DNA from: Cryptosporangium arvum DSM 44712
GTDB lineage: Bacteria; Actinomycetota; Actinomycetes; Mycobacteriales; Cryptosporangiaceae
NCBI RefSeq assembly: GCF_000585375.1
Contig: NZ_KK073874.1
Location: forward strand, 4,216,001 to 4,280,000
Length of the DNA: 64,000 nt
Reading direction: 5' to 3'
In this document: in pieces, positions 7,368 through 15,874 of the stretch
How the letters are laid out: every line of letters starts with the position of its first letter
Position numbering within the stretch: position 1 is the first letter of the stretch
Made by a program: the position numbers and the translations under genes
The notes under the pieces: model-generated
Databases searched by the model: none
Seen by the model: only the letters and a program-made list of their open reading frames with translations
Told to the model about the DNA's origin: nothing

Positions 7368-9308
7368 TCAGACCTCGACGTGCGAGCCCATGATGACCGT
7401 GCGGTCGCGGGGCAGCCCGAAGTGTTCGGCGGCGTCGGCGGTGATGTACGAGGTGGCGATGAACAGCCGTTTGCGCCACCGGGCCATCGTCGGCTCCGTT
7501 CCGAGCCGGAGATCGATCTTGGACAGGAAGTACGACGCCCCGTCCACGTCCAGGGGCCGTTCGATCGCGTCCGGAGCGATCCGGCGGAGCGCGCCGAGGA
7601 CGTCGGGCGTGTCGGCGTACCCGAACCGGGCGTGCACGAAGCTGATCCCGTCGTCGGTGTGGCCGAGGCTGTCGACCACGATCCGGTCCGCGGCCGGCAC
7701 GCGCGGGACGGGCAGCGTCTCGATCGCCAGGATCAGGACGTGCTCGTGGCGGACGTGGTTGTGTTCGACGTTCGCGCGCAGGGCCAGCGGCGCGGTCGTC
7801 CGGCCGCGGTTGAGGAACACCGCGGTGCCCGGCACCCGGGTGATCGGTGGGGTCTCGCTGTGCATCGCCTCGATGAACTCGGTGAGCGAGCCTTCCTGCC
7901 GGTTGCGTTCCGCGGTGACGATCGCCCGGCCCCGCTGCCAGGTCGTCATGATCGTGAAGGCGGTGAGCGCGATGAGCAGCGGGAGCCACGCCCCGTGCAC
8001 GAGCTTGGTCAGGTTGGCCGCGACGAACAGCGCGTCGACGAGCAGCAGCGTCGACCCGCCCGCGGCCAGCAGCCAGGTCGGCACCGACGTCCACTTCAGG
8101 TGGGCGACGTAGAAGAACAGCAGCGTCGTGATCGTGATCGTGCCGGTGACTGCCATGCCGAAGGCGTACGCGAGCGCGGCCGAACTGCGGAACGCGAACA
8201 CCAACGTCAACACCGACGCCAGGAGCAGCCAGTTGATCCAGGGCACGTAGATCTGCCCGAAGGTGGTCGTCGAGGTGTGCGCGATCCGCAGCCGGGGCAG
8301 GTAGCCGAGCTCCGCGGCCTGCGCGGCGACGGAGTAGGCGCCGGTGATCACGGCCTGGGACGCGATCACCGTGGCCGCGGTGGCCAGCACGATCAGCGGC
8401 AGCCGGGCCCACTCCGGCGCGAGCAGGAAGAACGGCCCGCTGAGGTTGGCGGTGTCCTGCAGGATCAGCGCGCCCTGCCCGAAGTAGCTGAGCACGCACG
8501 CGGGCAGGACCAGGAACAGCCAGCCCCGGACGATCGCGCGGCGGCCGAAGTGGCCCATGTCGGCGTAGAGCGCCTCCGCTCCGGTGACGGCCAGCACGAT
8601 CGCGGCGAGCGCGAAGAACGCGATCCCGAAGTGACCGGCGAGGAACCCGATCGCGTAGGTCGGTGACAGCGCCTCGAGGATGTCGGGGTGCCGGGCGATG
8701 CCGGTGATGCCGAGCGCGCCGATGGTGACGAACCAGAGGATCATCACCGGCCCGAAGAACCGGCCGACCGCGGCGGTACCCCGGCGCTGCACCAGGAACA
8801 GCACCACGATGATCACCGCGGTGATCGGCACGACCCACTCGTCGAACGACGGCTCGACGAGCTTGAGCCCTTCGACCGCGGAGAGCACCGAGATCGCCGG
8901 GGTGATCATGCTGTCGCCGAAGAACAACGCGGCGCCGAAGATGCCCAGCCCGGCCAGCACGGCCGAGGTACGCGCGGTCCGCGGGCCGCCGATGCGGCGC
9001 AGCAGCGTGATCAGCGCCATGATGCCGCCCTCGCCGTCGTTGTCGGCGCGCATCGCCAGCAGGACGTAGGTGACGGTCACGATGATCATCACCGACCAGA
9101 AGACCAGCGAGACGACCCCGAACACGTTGTTCGCGCTCACCGGCACGGGGTGCGGGTCGCTCGGGCTGAACACCGTCTGCAGGGTGTAGATCGGGCTCGT
9201 CCCGATGTCCCCGAACACCACCCCGAGCGCACCGACGACGACGCCGAGACGCACCACGTCGCGCCGACGTTTCGCCGGCGCGGGGGTCGGCTGCTCCTGC
9301 TCGTTCAT
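7368..9308 (-). CDS. kup: Kup-family potassium uptake protein
   Basis: A 646-residue KUP/HAK/KT transporter that imports K+ across the cytoplasmic membrane, coupled to protons in characterised members. The hallmark N-terminal motif GVVFGDIGTSPIYTLQ follows a charged cytoplasmic start, and further family blocks include ADNDGEGGIMALITL, FFGDSMITPAISVLSA, and ALYADMGHFGRRAI. About twelve hydrophobic helices precede a hydrophilic C-terminal domain of roughly 170 residues, as is normal for the family. ATG at 9308. The 266 bases upstream, before the SARP gene, contain no other gene that I can support. Confidence 0.95.
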   Translation of the reverse strand: MNEQEQPTPAPAKRRRDVVRLGVVVGALGVVFGDIGTSPIYTLQTVFSPSDPHPVPVSANNVFGVVSLVFWSVMIIVTVTYVLLAMRADNDGEGGIMALITLLRRIGGPRTARTSAVLAGLGIFGAALFFGDSMITPAISVLSAVEGLKLVEPSFDEWVVPITAVIIVVLFLVQRRGTAAVGRFFGPVMILWFVTIGALGITGIARHPDILEALSPTYAIGFLAGHFGIAFFALAAIVLAVTGAEALYADMGHFGRRAIVRGWLFLVLPACVLSYFGQGALILQDTANLSGPFFLLAPEWARLPLIVLATAATVIASQAVITGAYSVAAQAAELGYLPRLRIAHTSTTTFGQIYVPWINWLLLASVLTLVFAFRSSAALAYAFGMAVTGTITITTLLFFYVAHLKWTSVPTWLLAAGGSTLLLVDALFVAANLTKLVHGAWLPLLIALTAFTIMTTWQRGRAIVTAERNRQEGSLTEFIEAMHSETPPITRVPGTAVFLNRGRTTAPLALRANVEHNHVRHEHVLILAIETLPVPRVPAADRIVVDSLGHTDDGISFVHARFGYADTPDVLGALRRIAPDAIERPLDVDGASYFLSKIDLRLGTEPTMARWRKRLFIATSYITADAAEHFGLPRDRTVIMGSHVEV

Positions 9309-9574
9309 GATGTCATCCGATGCTCACGCCGATGGCCTGCGCGAACAGTACGACGTGTGCACCGGCGGACCGCCTCGGGACACGGCGTGGGACGAGTTTC
9401 CGGGGTCACGACCACTCGGCGGGCCCTCCGGCCGCTGAAGCCCCGGAGACACGCCGTAGGCCCGGAACGCCGCGCGGAGGCCCCCACGACCGCGTGCTTC
9501 TCGCCCCTCGCGGCCGCACTGGCGCGGGTACTGGATGCTGGCGGGGTTGTCGGTCCGATGCGGAGGGTGGGCGG

Positions 9575-12500
9575 ATGATCCTGCGGTGCCGCTGCCTGGG
9601 TTCGCTGGAGGTGCACGGCGGTGACCAGTGGCGTCCGGTCCGCGGCGCCAGGGCCCGGGCCCTGCTCGCCGTCCTGGTCCGGCACCGCGGTGAGCACGTC
9701 CCGGCCCGGCGGCTGGCCGACGAGGTCTGGGACGGCCGCCCGCCCGCGTCGGCGGGCACGCTGATCCGCGGGTACGTGTCCGCGCTGCGCCGGGCGTTCG
9801 GCGCCGACGGCGCGCGGGTCATCGTCGGCTCCGGCGGTGGCTACCGGCTCGACCTCCCGCCGGACGCGGTCGACGTCGACCTCTTCGACGCACTCTGCGC
9901 CCAGGGTGGGACCGCGCTGCGACGCGGTGACCCGGAGGGCGCCGCGCTGCTGCTCGCCGACGCGCTCGCCCTGCACCGGGGTCCGGCCTGCGCCGACGTT
10001 CCCCGCACGCGGACGCTCACCGCGTTCGCCGAGGGCGTCGAGGAGCGCCGGCTCGTCGCGGTCGAGGCGCGGATCGAGGCCGAGCTCGCGTGCTCCCGCC
10101 ACACCGAGGTGCTCGGCGAGCTGCGTCGCCTGGTGACCGAGCACCCGAACCGGGAGCGGCTGCTGGCGCAGTGGATGCGCGCGCTGCACGCGGCCGGCCG
10201 CCGGGCGGAGGCGCTCGACGTCTACCTGGCCGCCCACAAGCGCCTCGTCGAGCAGCGGGGCATCGACCCCGGGCCGGAGCTGCGCGCGGCGCACCGGACG
10301 ATCCTCGCGGCCGAGGACGCCCCCCGTCCGCAGGCCCGGCCCGGCCGCGGGGGAACCGGCTGGTCCCCGCCCTCGCAGGCCCCGGCCGGTATCGCCGACT
10401 TCACCGGCCGCGACGCCGAGCTGGCCCGCTGCCTGGCGGTGCTCACCGAGCCCGGGGCGCGGGCGCTGCGCGTGGTGGCGATCTCCGGGCGGGCCGGCGT
10501 CGGCAAGAGCGCGCTGGCCGTCACGCTCACCCACGGCCTGCGCGCGTGGTACCCGGACGGTCAGCTCTACGCGGACCTGACCGGGGAGACCCACCGCGCG
10601 GTGGAGCCGGCCGACGTGCTCGCGATGTTCCTGCGCGCGGTCGGGGTGCCGGGCTCCGCGGTGCCCGAGCGCACCGACGAGCGGGCCGCGCTCCTGCGCA
10701 GCATCGTCGCCGATCGCCGGGTGCTCGTCGTGCTGGAGAACGCACCCGACGAACGCCGGATCCGCGCGCTGCTGCCCGGCGGGGCCGGCTGCGCGGTGCT
10801 GGTCACCAGCCGGGGCCGCCTGTCCGCGCTGGAAGGCGCGCACTTCGTCGAGCTCGACGTGTTCACGCCGGAGGAGGCGCTGACCCTGCTGGAACGGGTG
10901 GTCGGCGCCGACCGGGTCCACGAGCGGATCGACGCCGCGCGGCGGCTGCTCGACCTGTGCGGCCGGCTCCCGCTGGCCGTGCGCATCATGGCGGCCCGGA
11001 TCGCCAGCGCCCCGCGGACGCCGCTGGAGTGGTTCGCCGAGCGGCTGGCCGACGAGCGGCGGCGGCTGGACGAGCTGCGCCTGCACGACCTCGACGTCCG
11101 CGCCGGTATCGGGGCCGGGTACGCGTTGCTGAGCAGCAGGCAGCGACGTGTCCTGCGGCGGCTGGCCGTCCTCGACGTCACCGCGTTCCCGGCCTGGGTG
11201 GTCGCGCTCGTCGCCGACGTCGACGAGCGCGCCGCCGACGAGGCGCTCGACGCACTGGTCGGCCACCGGCTCCTGGACGCGGCCGGTCCGGACGACGGCG
11301 GCCGGCCCCGGTACCGGTTCCACGGCCTGGTCCGGCTGTTCGCCCGCGAGCGGGCCGCGGCCGACCCCGACCTGGACCCGGCCGCGGTGCTGGAGTGCGC
11401 GGTACGGGGGTGGCGCGCGCTCGCCGAGCAGGCGACCACCCGGCTGCCGGCGCGCACGCTGGCCCCGATCCCGTCCCCGGCCCGGCCAGGGCCGGTCACC
11501 GACGAGGCGATCCGCGAGCCGTTCGCCTGGTTCGACGCCGAGCGCGAGTCGATCGCGGAACTCGTCGGGCAGAGCGTCGAGCTCGGCCGGGCCGACCTGG
11601 CGTGGCCGCTGGCCGCGGCCGCGCACCCCTACTACGAGCTGCGCGACTACTCCGAGGAGGGCAGCCGGGTCCACCGGTCGGCGCTGGACGCGTGCCGGGC
11701 CGCCGGGGACTCGCTGGGGGAGGCGGTGATGAGCCGCAACCTCGCCGATCTCTACATCTCGAAACCCGGGTCGGACATCAGCGAGAAGCTCGCTCACGCC
11801 GAGCGCGCGCTGGAGCTGTTCCGCGCGGCCGGGCACGCGCCGGGCGAGGCCGACGCCGGTTACCTCGCCGCCACCGTCCACCGCGTGCTCGGCGCGACCG
11901 ACCAGGTCGAGGCGTGCCTGGACGCGAGCCTGGCGGTGGCCGGCTCGGTCGGCTACCGCCTCGGCGAGGTCCACGTCTGGCAGCTGCGCGGCATCCTCCG
12001 GCGTCAGCAGGGACGGCAGGCCGACGCGATCGCGGCGGCCGGGCGGGCGCTCACGGTCGCCCGCGAGCTCGGCAGCTCCCGTGACGTGAGCGTCCTGCTC
12101 GGCCTGATCGGCCTGGCCCACCGTGACCGCGGCGAACCGGGGCCGGCCGAGGCGGCGCTGGCCGAGGCGGTGACGATCGCCGAGGAGACCGGCGACCCGG
12201 TCCAGCTCGCGTTCCTCTGCGCCCACCTCGGTGGTCTCTACGTCGAGTCCGGCGATCCCCGCGCGCAGCGGCTGCTCGACCGCGGCCTCGCGCTCAGCAC
12301 CGGCAGCCGGTCGGAGTTCGGCGAGGCGATGGCGCTCGACGGGTTGGGCCGGCTGGCGTTGCGTTCCGGTGCGCCCCGCCGGGCGGTCGCGCACTTCACC
12401 GACGCGGTCGCCCTGCACCGGCGGGCGGGCAACCTGCAGGCCGAGGCGAAGGCGCTCGCCGGGCTCGCGTCGGCCTGGCTGGGCGCCGGTGACCCGGTCG

Positions 12501-12625
12501 CGGCCCGCGACACCGGGCTGACCGCCCGGGCGCTCTTCCGGCGGCTCGGCAACGAGACCGAGGCCGGGCTGCTGTCCGTCGTGATCGGACCGCAGCCGCG
12601 TGCAGATTCAGTAGAGAACGCGTAA
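9575..12625 (+). CDS. AfsR/SARP-type regulator with NB-ARC and TPR domains
   Basis: A 1016-residue SARP. It has an N-terminal OmpR-like winged helix (LGSLEVHGG, ARALLAVLVRH, VWDGRPPASAGTLIRGYVSA), then a bacterial transcriptional activation domain to about 250 (ERLLAQWMRALHAAGR). An NB-ARC ATPase follows, with Walker A SGRAGVGKSALAV near 310 and GLPL-like CGRLPLAVRI. The C-terminal third consists of TPR-like repeats with alternating AL/AA helices. Members activate secondary-metabolite operons by binding direct repeats near the -35 box. ATG at 9575 follows GGAGGGTGG. It lies 99 bases upstream of the Cys-rich peptide gene on the same strand, so it is the obvious candidate activator of that operon. 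Confidence 0.9.
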   Translation: MILRCRCLGSLEVHGGDQWRPVRGARARALLAVLVRHRGEHVPARRLADEVWDGRPPASAGTLIRGYVSALRRAFGADGARVIVGSGGGYRLDLPPDAVDVDLFDALCAQGGTALRRGDPEGAALLLADALALHRGPACADVPRTRTLTAFAEGVEERRLVAVEARIEAELACSRHTEVLGELRRLVTEHPNRERLLAQWMRALHAAGRRAEALDVYLAAHKRLVEQRGIDPGPELRAAHRTILAAEDAPRPQARPGRGGTGWSPPSQAPAGIADFTGRDAELARCLAVLTEPGARALRVVAISGRAGVGKSALAVTLTHGLRAWYPDGQLYADLTGETHRAVEPADVLAMFLRAVGVPGSAVPERTDERAALLRSIVADRRVLVVLENAPDERRIRALLPGGAGCAVLVTSRGRLSALEGAHFVELDVFTPEEALTLLERVVGADRVHERIDAARRLLDLCGRLPLAVRIMAARIASAPRTPLEWFAERLADERRRLDELRLHDLDVRAGIGAGYALLSSRQRRVLRRLAVLDVTAFPAWVVALVADVDERAADEALDALVGHRLLDAAGPDDGGRPRYRFHGLVRLFARERAAADPDLDPAAVLECAVRGWRALAEQATTRLPARTLAPIPSPARPGPVTDEAIREPFAWFDAERESIAELVGQSVELGRADLAWPLAAAAHPYYELRDYSEEGSRVHRSALDACRAAGDSLGEAVMSRNLADLYISKPGSDISEKLAHAERALELFRAAGHAPGEADAGYLAATVHRVLGATDQVEACLDASLAVAGSVGYRLGEVHVWQLRGILRRQQGRQADAIAAAGRALTVARELGSSRDVSVLLGLIGLAHRDRGEPGPAEAALAEAVTIAEETGDPVQLAFLCAHLGGLYVESGDPRAQRLLDRGLALSTGSRSEFGEAMALDGLGRLALRSGAPRRAVAHFTDAVALHRRAGNLQAEAKALAGLASAWLGAGDPVAARDTGLTARALFRRLGNETEAGLLSVVIGPQPRADSVENA

Positions 12626-12654
12626 AGAACGTCGCTGACCTGCGGTTTCATCCG

Positions 12655-12684
12655 TTGATCGGGCTCGTGCGCCGAACCTACGAT
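12655..12684 (+). promoter_or_regulatory. Putative promoter of the Cys-rich peptide operon
   Basis: A TTGATC (-35) at 12655-12660 and TACGAT (-10) at 12679-12684 are separated by 18 bases, placing a start near 12691 and leaving a leader of about 34 bases with a strong ribosome site (AAGGGGAG at 12710-12717). Three GATC(G/A)(G/A)G direct repeats at 12657, 12682 and 12706 lie across this region at 24-25-base intervals. They could be regulator sites, although SARP repeats are usually spaced by 11 or 22 bases. Assigned by inspection only. Confidence 0.45.
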
Positions 12685-12724
12685 CGAGCCACCGCAGGCA
12701 CCGACGATCAAGGGGAGTGCACAC

Positions 12725-12898
12725 ATGACCCGTCTGGCCGATCGATTACTGTCCCTCATCGCGCCGTCGACCACCGCGTCGGCGGCGATGCAGACCCAGT
12801 GTTTCTCCTGCTCCACCACCCGCGCCAAGCTGTGCCGGCGGGACTGCATCCAGGGCGTGTGTGAGCCGTGGGGCTGCGGGAGCTGCGGCAGCTGCTGA
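12725..12898 (+). CDS. Cys-rich small peptide, proposed precursor of a disulfide-rich secreted (RiPP-like) peptide
   Basis: A 57-residue ORF with ATG at 12725 and an excellent ribosome site (AAGGGGAG, spacing seven). The N-terminal 20 residues form a leader with a short amphipathic helix (LADRLLSLIAP) ending TTASA, an A-x-A type signal peptidase site. The remainder carries eight cysteines, at 26, 29, 37, 41, 46, 51, 54 and 57, with a Gly-rich end (CGSCGSC). Cleavage after Ala20 would leave a core of 37 residues able to form four disulfides. It is immediately followed by redox, export and peptidase genes, which is typical precursor placement. It could alternatively bind metal through its CxxC pairs. 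I do not recognise a named family. Confidence 0.8.
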   Translation: MTRLADRLLSLIAPSTTASAAMQTQCFSCSTTRAKLCRRDCIQGVCEPWGCGSCGSC

Positions 12899-12905
12899 CG
12901 TGATC

Positions 12906-12938
12906 GGCCCGCCCACCGCGGTCCGCGGTGGGCGGGCC
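12906..12938 (+). terminator. Strong hairpin between peptide gene and MauE-like gene
   Basis: A perfect inverted repeat with 16-base arms (GGCCCGCCCACCGCGG and its complement) around one central base begins eight bases after the peptide stop codon. There is no U-tract, which is common for actinobacterial terminators. In the RNA it would act as a partial terminator or 3' stabiliser, giving far more peptide mRNA than transcript for the downstream maturation genes. Confidence 0.75.
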
Positions 12939-12967
12939 GCCCGTTCCGGAACGCGAAAGGCCCGGCC

Positions 12968-13513
12968 GTGCGCTATCTCGTCCTCGTCGCCGCGGCGACG
13001 CTCTGGGTGGTCTTCGCCGTCTCCGCCGTGAGCAAACTGCGCGGCCGGGCGGCCTACGCGGCGTTCGTGGCCTCCACCGGCCGCCTGCTGCCGTCCCGGT
13101 TCGGGGCGGCCCGCCCCGTGGCGCTCCTCGTGCTCGCCGCCGAGCTCGCCGTCGTCGGCACGCTCCCGGTCGTGCCGGTGGCCGGCCTGGGCGTCGGCGC
13201 GGTGCTGCTCGGCGCGTTCGGCGTCGCGATCCTCGCCGCGACGCGCCGCGGGGTGACCGCGCCGTGCCGGTGCTTCGGCGCCTCGGCCCGCCCGTTGGGC
13301 GCCGCGCAGGCCGTCCGCAACGGTCTGCTCGCCGTGCTCGCGGCCGGTGGGGCCGCCGCGGCGGTCGCGGTGGGTGACCCCCTGGCCGGGGCGCACCCGG
13401 CCGGCGTGGCGATCGCCCTCTTCGGCGCGCTGGTGCTCGCCGTCCTCACGATCTCCTTCGACGACGTCGCCGACCTCCTCACGACCGGCTCCGTAGCAGT
13501 GGATAGGACCTGA
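12968..13513 (+). CDS. MauE/DoxX-family redox-associated membrane protein
   Basis: A 181-residue, mostly hydrophobic protein with about four to five membrane helices. It carries the PCRCFGA motif (Cys100 and Cys102) that marks MauE-like proteins. MauE is known from methylamine dehydrogenase biogenesis, where it is needed with MauD for the disulfide-rich small subunit, so a role moving thiol electrons across the membrane is a reasonable inference. No methylamine dehydrogenase genes are here. GTG at 12968 follows GAAAGG. The gene is separated from the next by only one base and lies between the Cys-rich peptide and a thioredoxin-fold protein. Confidence 0.85.
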   Translation: MRYLVLVAAATLWVVFAVSAVSKLRGRAAYAAFVASTGRLLPSRFGAARPVALLVLAAELAVVGTLPVVPVAGLGVGAVLLGAFGVAILAATRRGVTAPCRCFGASARPLGAAQAVRNGLLAVLAAGGAAAAVAVGDPLAGAHPAGVAIALFGALVLAVLTISFDDVADLLTTGSVAVDRT

Positions 13514-13514
13514 C

Positions 13515-14060
13515 ATGCCGTATCTCGTCGTCGCCGTCGTCGCCGTCGGCCTCCTGGGCCTGGTCAACCTGATGCTGTTGACCGCGGTGCTCAAACGACT
13601 GCGGGCGCAGCCGGCCGAGGGCCACCGCAGCGCGTTCGAGCAGCCGATGCCGCCGGTCGGGACCGTCGTCGACGACTTCGCGGTGGCCGACGTCGACGGC
13701 GGCACCTGGTCCAAGGACTCGCTCACCGGTGACACGCTCGTAGGCTTCTTCAGCCCCGGCTGCCCGGCCTGCGAGGACCTGCTGCCGGAGTTCGTCGAGT
13801 ACGCGGCCGGTTTCCCCGGCGGCCCGGACCGGGTCGTCGCCGTGGTGGAGGCGATTCCCGACGACGCCGGGCGTTACGTGTCGCTGCTCGCGCCGGTGGC
13901 CCGGGTCGTCACCGACCCGCCGGGACGCACGGTCGTCGTCCCCGCGTTCGCGGCCCGCGCGTTCCCGGGCGTCGTGATCGTGGACGCCACCGGCCGGGTC
14001 ACGGTCAGCGGCGGGGACGTCACCGCGCTCCCGGCTCCGGCTCCCGCGCCGGCGCATTGA
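13515..14060 (+). CDS. TlpA/MauD-like membrane-anchored thioredoxin-fold protein
   Basis: A 181-residue protein with one N-terminal anchor helix (about 3-25), then a thioredoxin fold facing outside. The active site is FFSPGCPACEDLLPEF, with Cys83 and Cys86, and a later cis-Pro region (FPGVVIVDATGRV). MauD and TlpA proteins of this shape handle protein disulfides outside the membrane. With the MauE-like protein encoded directly upstream it would form a dithiol relay for the eight-cysteine peptide at 12725. The C-terminus is a short Ala-Pro tail. The stop overlaps the region where the ABC transporter begins. Confidence 0.88.
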   Translation: MPYLVVAVVAVGLLGLVNLMLLTAVLKRLRAQPAEGHRSAFEQPMPPVGTVVDDFAVADVDGGTWSKDSLTGDTLVGFFSPGCPACEDLLPEFVEYAAGFPGGPDRVVAVVEAIPDDAGRYVSLLAPVARVVTDPPGRTVVVPAFAARAFPGVVIVDATGRVTVSGGDVTALPAPAPAPAH

Positions 14061-14065
14061 CCGGC

Positions 14066-15874
14066 ATGCGGGCCGCGGCCGGGATGGCCGCGGGGATCGC
14101 CTGGCGGTCCGCGCGGCGCCCGGTCGTACTGCTGACGCTCGTCGCGCTGGTCGGCGCCGCGGCCCCGGTCGGCGCGGCCTGGGCCACCCGCGGCACGATC
14201 GACCGGGTCGCGACCTCCGCGCCGCTGGGCGAGCTGGTCGCGGTGGCCGTCGCGCTGGCGGTGGCCGGGATCGCGACCGCGACGCTGCCGCAGCTCGAGC
14301 AGTACCTGCAAGCCGAGGTGGCGCGGGCGACGAACCTGGCCGGCGCGGAGCGGCTGCACTCCGCCGTCGGCGGCTTCGTCGGCCTGGGCCGCTTCGAGGA
14401 CCCGCGCTTCCTCGACCGGCTCCAGCTGGCCGGTGAGGGGGAACGGGCCGCCGGCGCGATCGTGGGGAGCGGCCTGGCCTCGGCGCGGTCGCTGCTGGCC
14501 CTCGGGGGGTTCGTCGGGTCGCTGCTGGTGCTGAGCCCGGCCATGACGCTCGTCGTGCTGGTCGCGGCCGTCCCCACGCTCGTCGCGGAGTTCCGGCTCT
14601 CCCGCGCCCGGGCCGACATGACATTCGACATCAGCCCGGTCGAGCGGCGCGAGCTGTTCTACCGGAACCTGCTGACCAGCAGCGACGCGGCGAAGGAGAT
14701 CCGGCTCTTCGGCATCGCGGCGTTCCTGCGCACCCGGATGCTGACCGAGCGCCGCACCGCCGACGACGCCCGGCGCCGGATCGACCGCCGGGATCTGGTC
14801 ACCCAGGGCGGGCTGGCGCTGTTCGGCGCGCTCGTCGCGGGCGGCGGCCTGGTGTGGGCCGTACGCGCCGCGCGGCAGGGCACCCTGTCGATCGGGGACG
14901 TGTCGCTGTTCCTGCTGGCGATCGCCGGTGTGCAGGGCGCGCTGGCCGGAGCGATCAGCCAGCTGGCCCAGCTCCACCACCAGCTGCTGATGTTCGGTCA
15001 CTTCCGCGCCGTGGTGACCGCCGAGTCCGACCTGCCGGTCGCGCCGCACCCCACCCCGGTGCGGGCGCTGACCCGCGGGATCGAGCTGCGCGACGTCTGG
15101 TTCCGCTACGGCCCGGACGCGCCGTGGGCGCTGCGCGGCGTCACGCTGACGATCCCGCAGGGCCGGGCGACCGCGCTGGCCGGACGGAACGGGTCGGGCA
15201 AGAGCACGCTGATCAAGCTGCTCTGCCGGTTCTACGACCCGGACCGCGGCACGATCCGCTGGGACGGGGTCGACCTCCGTGAGCTCGACCCGGCCGCACT
15301 GCGGGAGCGGATCACCGCGGTGTTCCAGGACTTCGTGGAGTACGACCTCACCGCGGCCGAGAACATCGGCCTCGGCGACCTGGCCGGCCTGGCCGACGAG
15401 GGGCGGATCCGGGCGGCGGCCCGGCGCGCCGGCGTCGACGCGGAACTGGCCGGTCTGCCCGCCGGGTACCGCACGCTGCTCTCCCGGATGTTCTTCACCG
15501 AAGCCGACCGGGAGGACCCGTCGACCGGTGTCGTGCTCTCGGGCGGGCAGTGGCAGCGGGTCGCGGTGGCCCGCGCGTTCCTGCGTGACCGCCGTGACCT
15601 GATGATCCTCGACGAGCCGTCGGCCGGCCTCGACGCCGAGGCGGAGTACCGGATCCACGCCGGGCTGCGCGAACACCGGGCCGGCCGGACCAGCCTGCTG
15701 ATCTCGCACCGGATGGGCTCCCTCCGCGACGCCGACCGCATCCTCGTCCTCGACGGCGGCGAGCTGGCCGAAGAGGGCACGCACGCCCAGCTGCTCGCGG
15801 CCGACGGGGTCTACGCGCGGCTGTTCCGGCTGCAGGCCGCCGGGTACGCCGACGAGCCGGTGGCGGCACCGTGA
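14066..15874 (+). CDS. ABC transporter, fused membrane and ATPase domains (exporter type)
   Basis: About 602 residues from ATG 14066; a TTG at 14057 that overlaps the previous stop is a less likely start. The N-terminal 310 residues hold an exporter-type membrane domain (about six helices). The ATPase follows with Walker A AGRNGSGKSTLIK, Q-loop VFQDFVEYDLT, signature VVLSGGQWQRVAVARAF, Walker B LMILDEPSAGLD and switch SHRM. There is no N-terminal C39 peptidase domain, so leader removal must be done by another enzyme, presumably the S26 peptidase encoded next. It probably exports the Cys-rich peptide. Confidence 0.9.
   Translation: MRAAAGMAAGIAWRSARRPVVLLTLVALVGAAAPVGAAWATRGTIDRVATSAPLGELVAVAVALAVAGIATATLPQLEQYLQAEVARATNLAGAERLHSAVGGFVGLGRFEDPRFLDRLQLAGEGERAAGAIVGSGLASARSLLALGGFVGSLLVLSPAMTLVVLVAAVPTLVAEFRLSRARADMTFDISPVERRELFYRNLLTSSDAAKEIRLFGIAAFLRTRMLTERRTADDARRRIDRRDLVTQGGLALFGALVAGGGLVWAVRAARQGTLSIGDVSLFLLAIAGVQGALAGAISQLAQLHHQLLMFGHFRAVVTAESDLPVAPHPTPVRALTRGIELRDVWFRYGPDAPWALRGVTLTIPQGRATALAGRNGSGKSTLIKLLCRFYDPDRGTIRWDGVDLRELDPAALRERITAVFQDFVEYDLTAAENIGLGDLAGLADEGRIRAAARRAGVDAELAGLPAGYRTLLSRMFFTEADREDPSTGVVLSGGQWQRVAVARAFLRDRRDLMILDEPSAGLDAEAEYRIHAGLREHRAGRTSLLISHRMGSLRDADRILVLDGGELAEEGTHAQLLAADGVYARLFRLQAAGYADEPVAAP

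Noticed and set aside
9309-9438. 42-codon ORF directly divergent from kup
   Set aside because: It abuts the kup start with no room for a promoter or ribosome site and shows no recognisable features.
9309-9574. Possible c-di-AMP (ydaO) riboswitch before kup
   Set aside because: I looked for the conserved blocks in the kup leader and did not find a convincing set.
9305-12418. 1037-codon minus frame opposite the SARP gene
   Set aside because: The plus strand shows full SARP, NB-ARC and TPR domains; the minus frame is an antisense artefact.
12968-14060. Methylamine dehydrogenase operon
   Set aside because: MauE- and MauD-like proteins are present but no mauA, mauB or cytochrome genes; the adjacent Cys-rich peptide explains them better.
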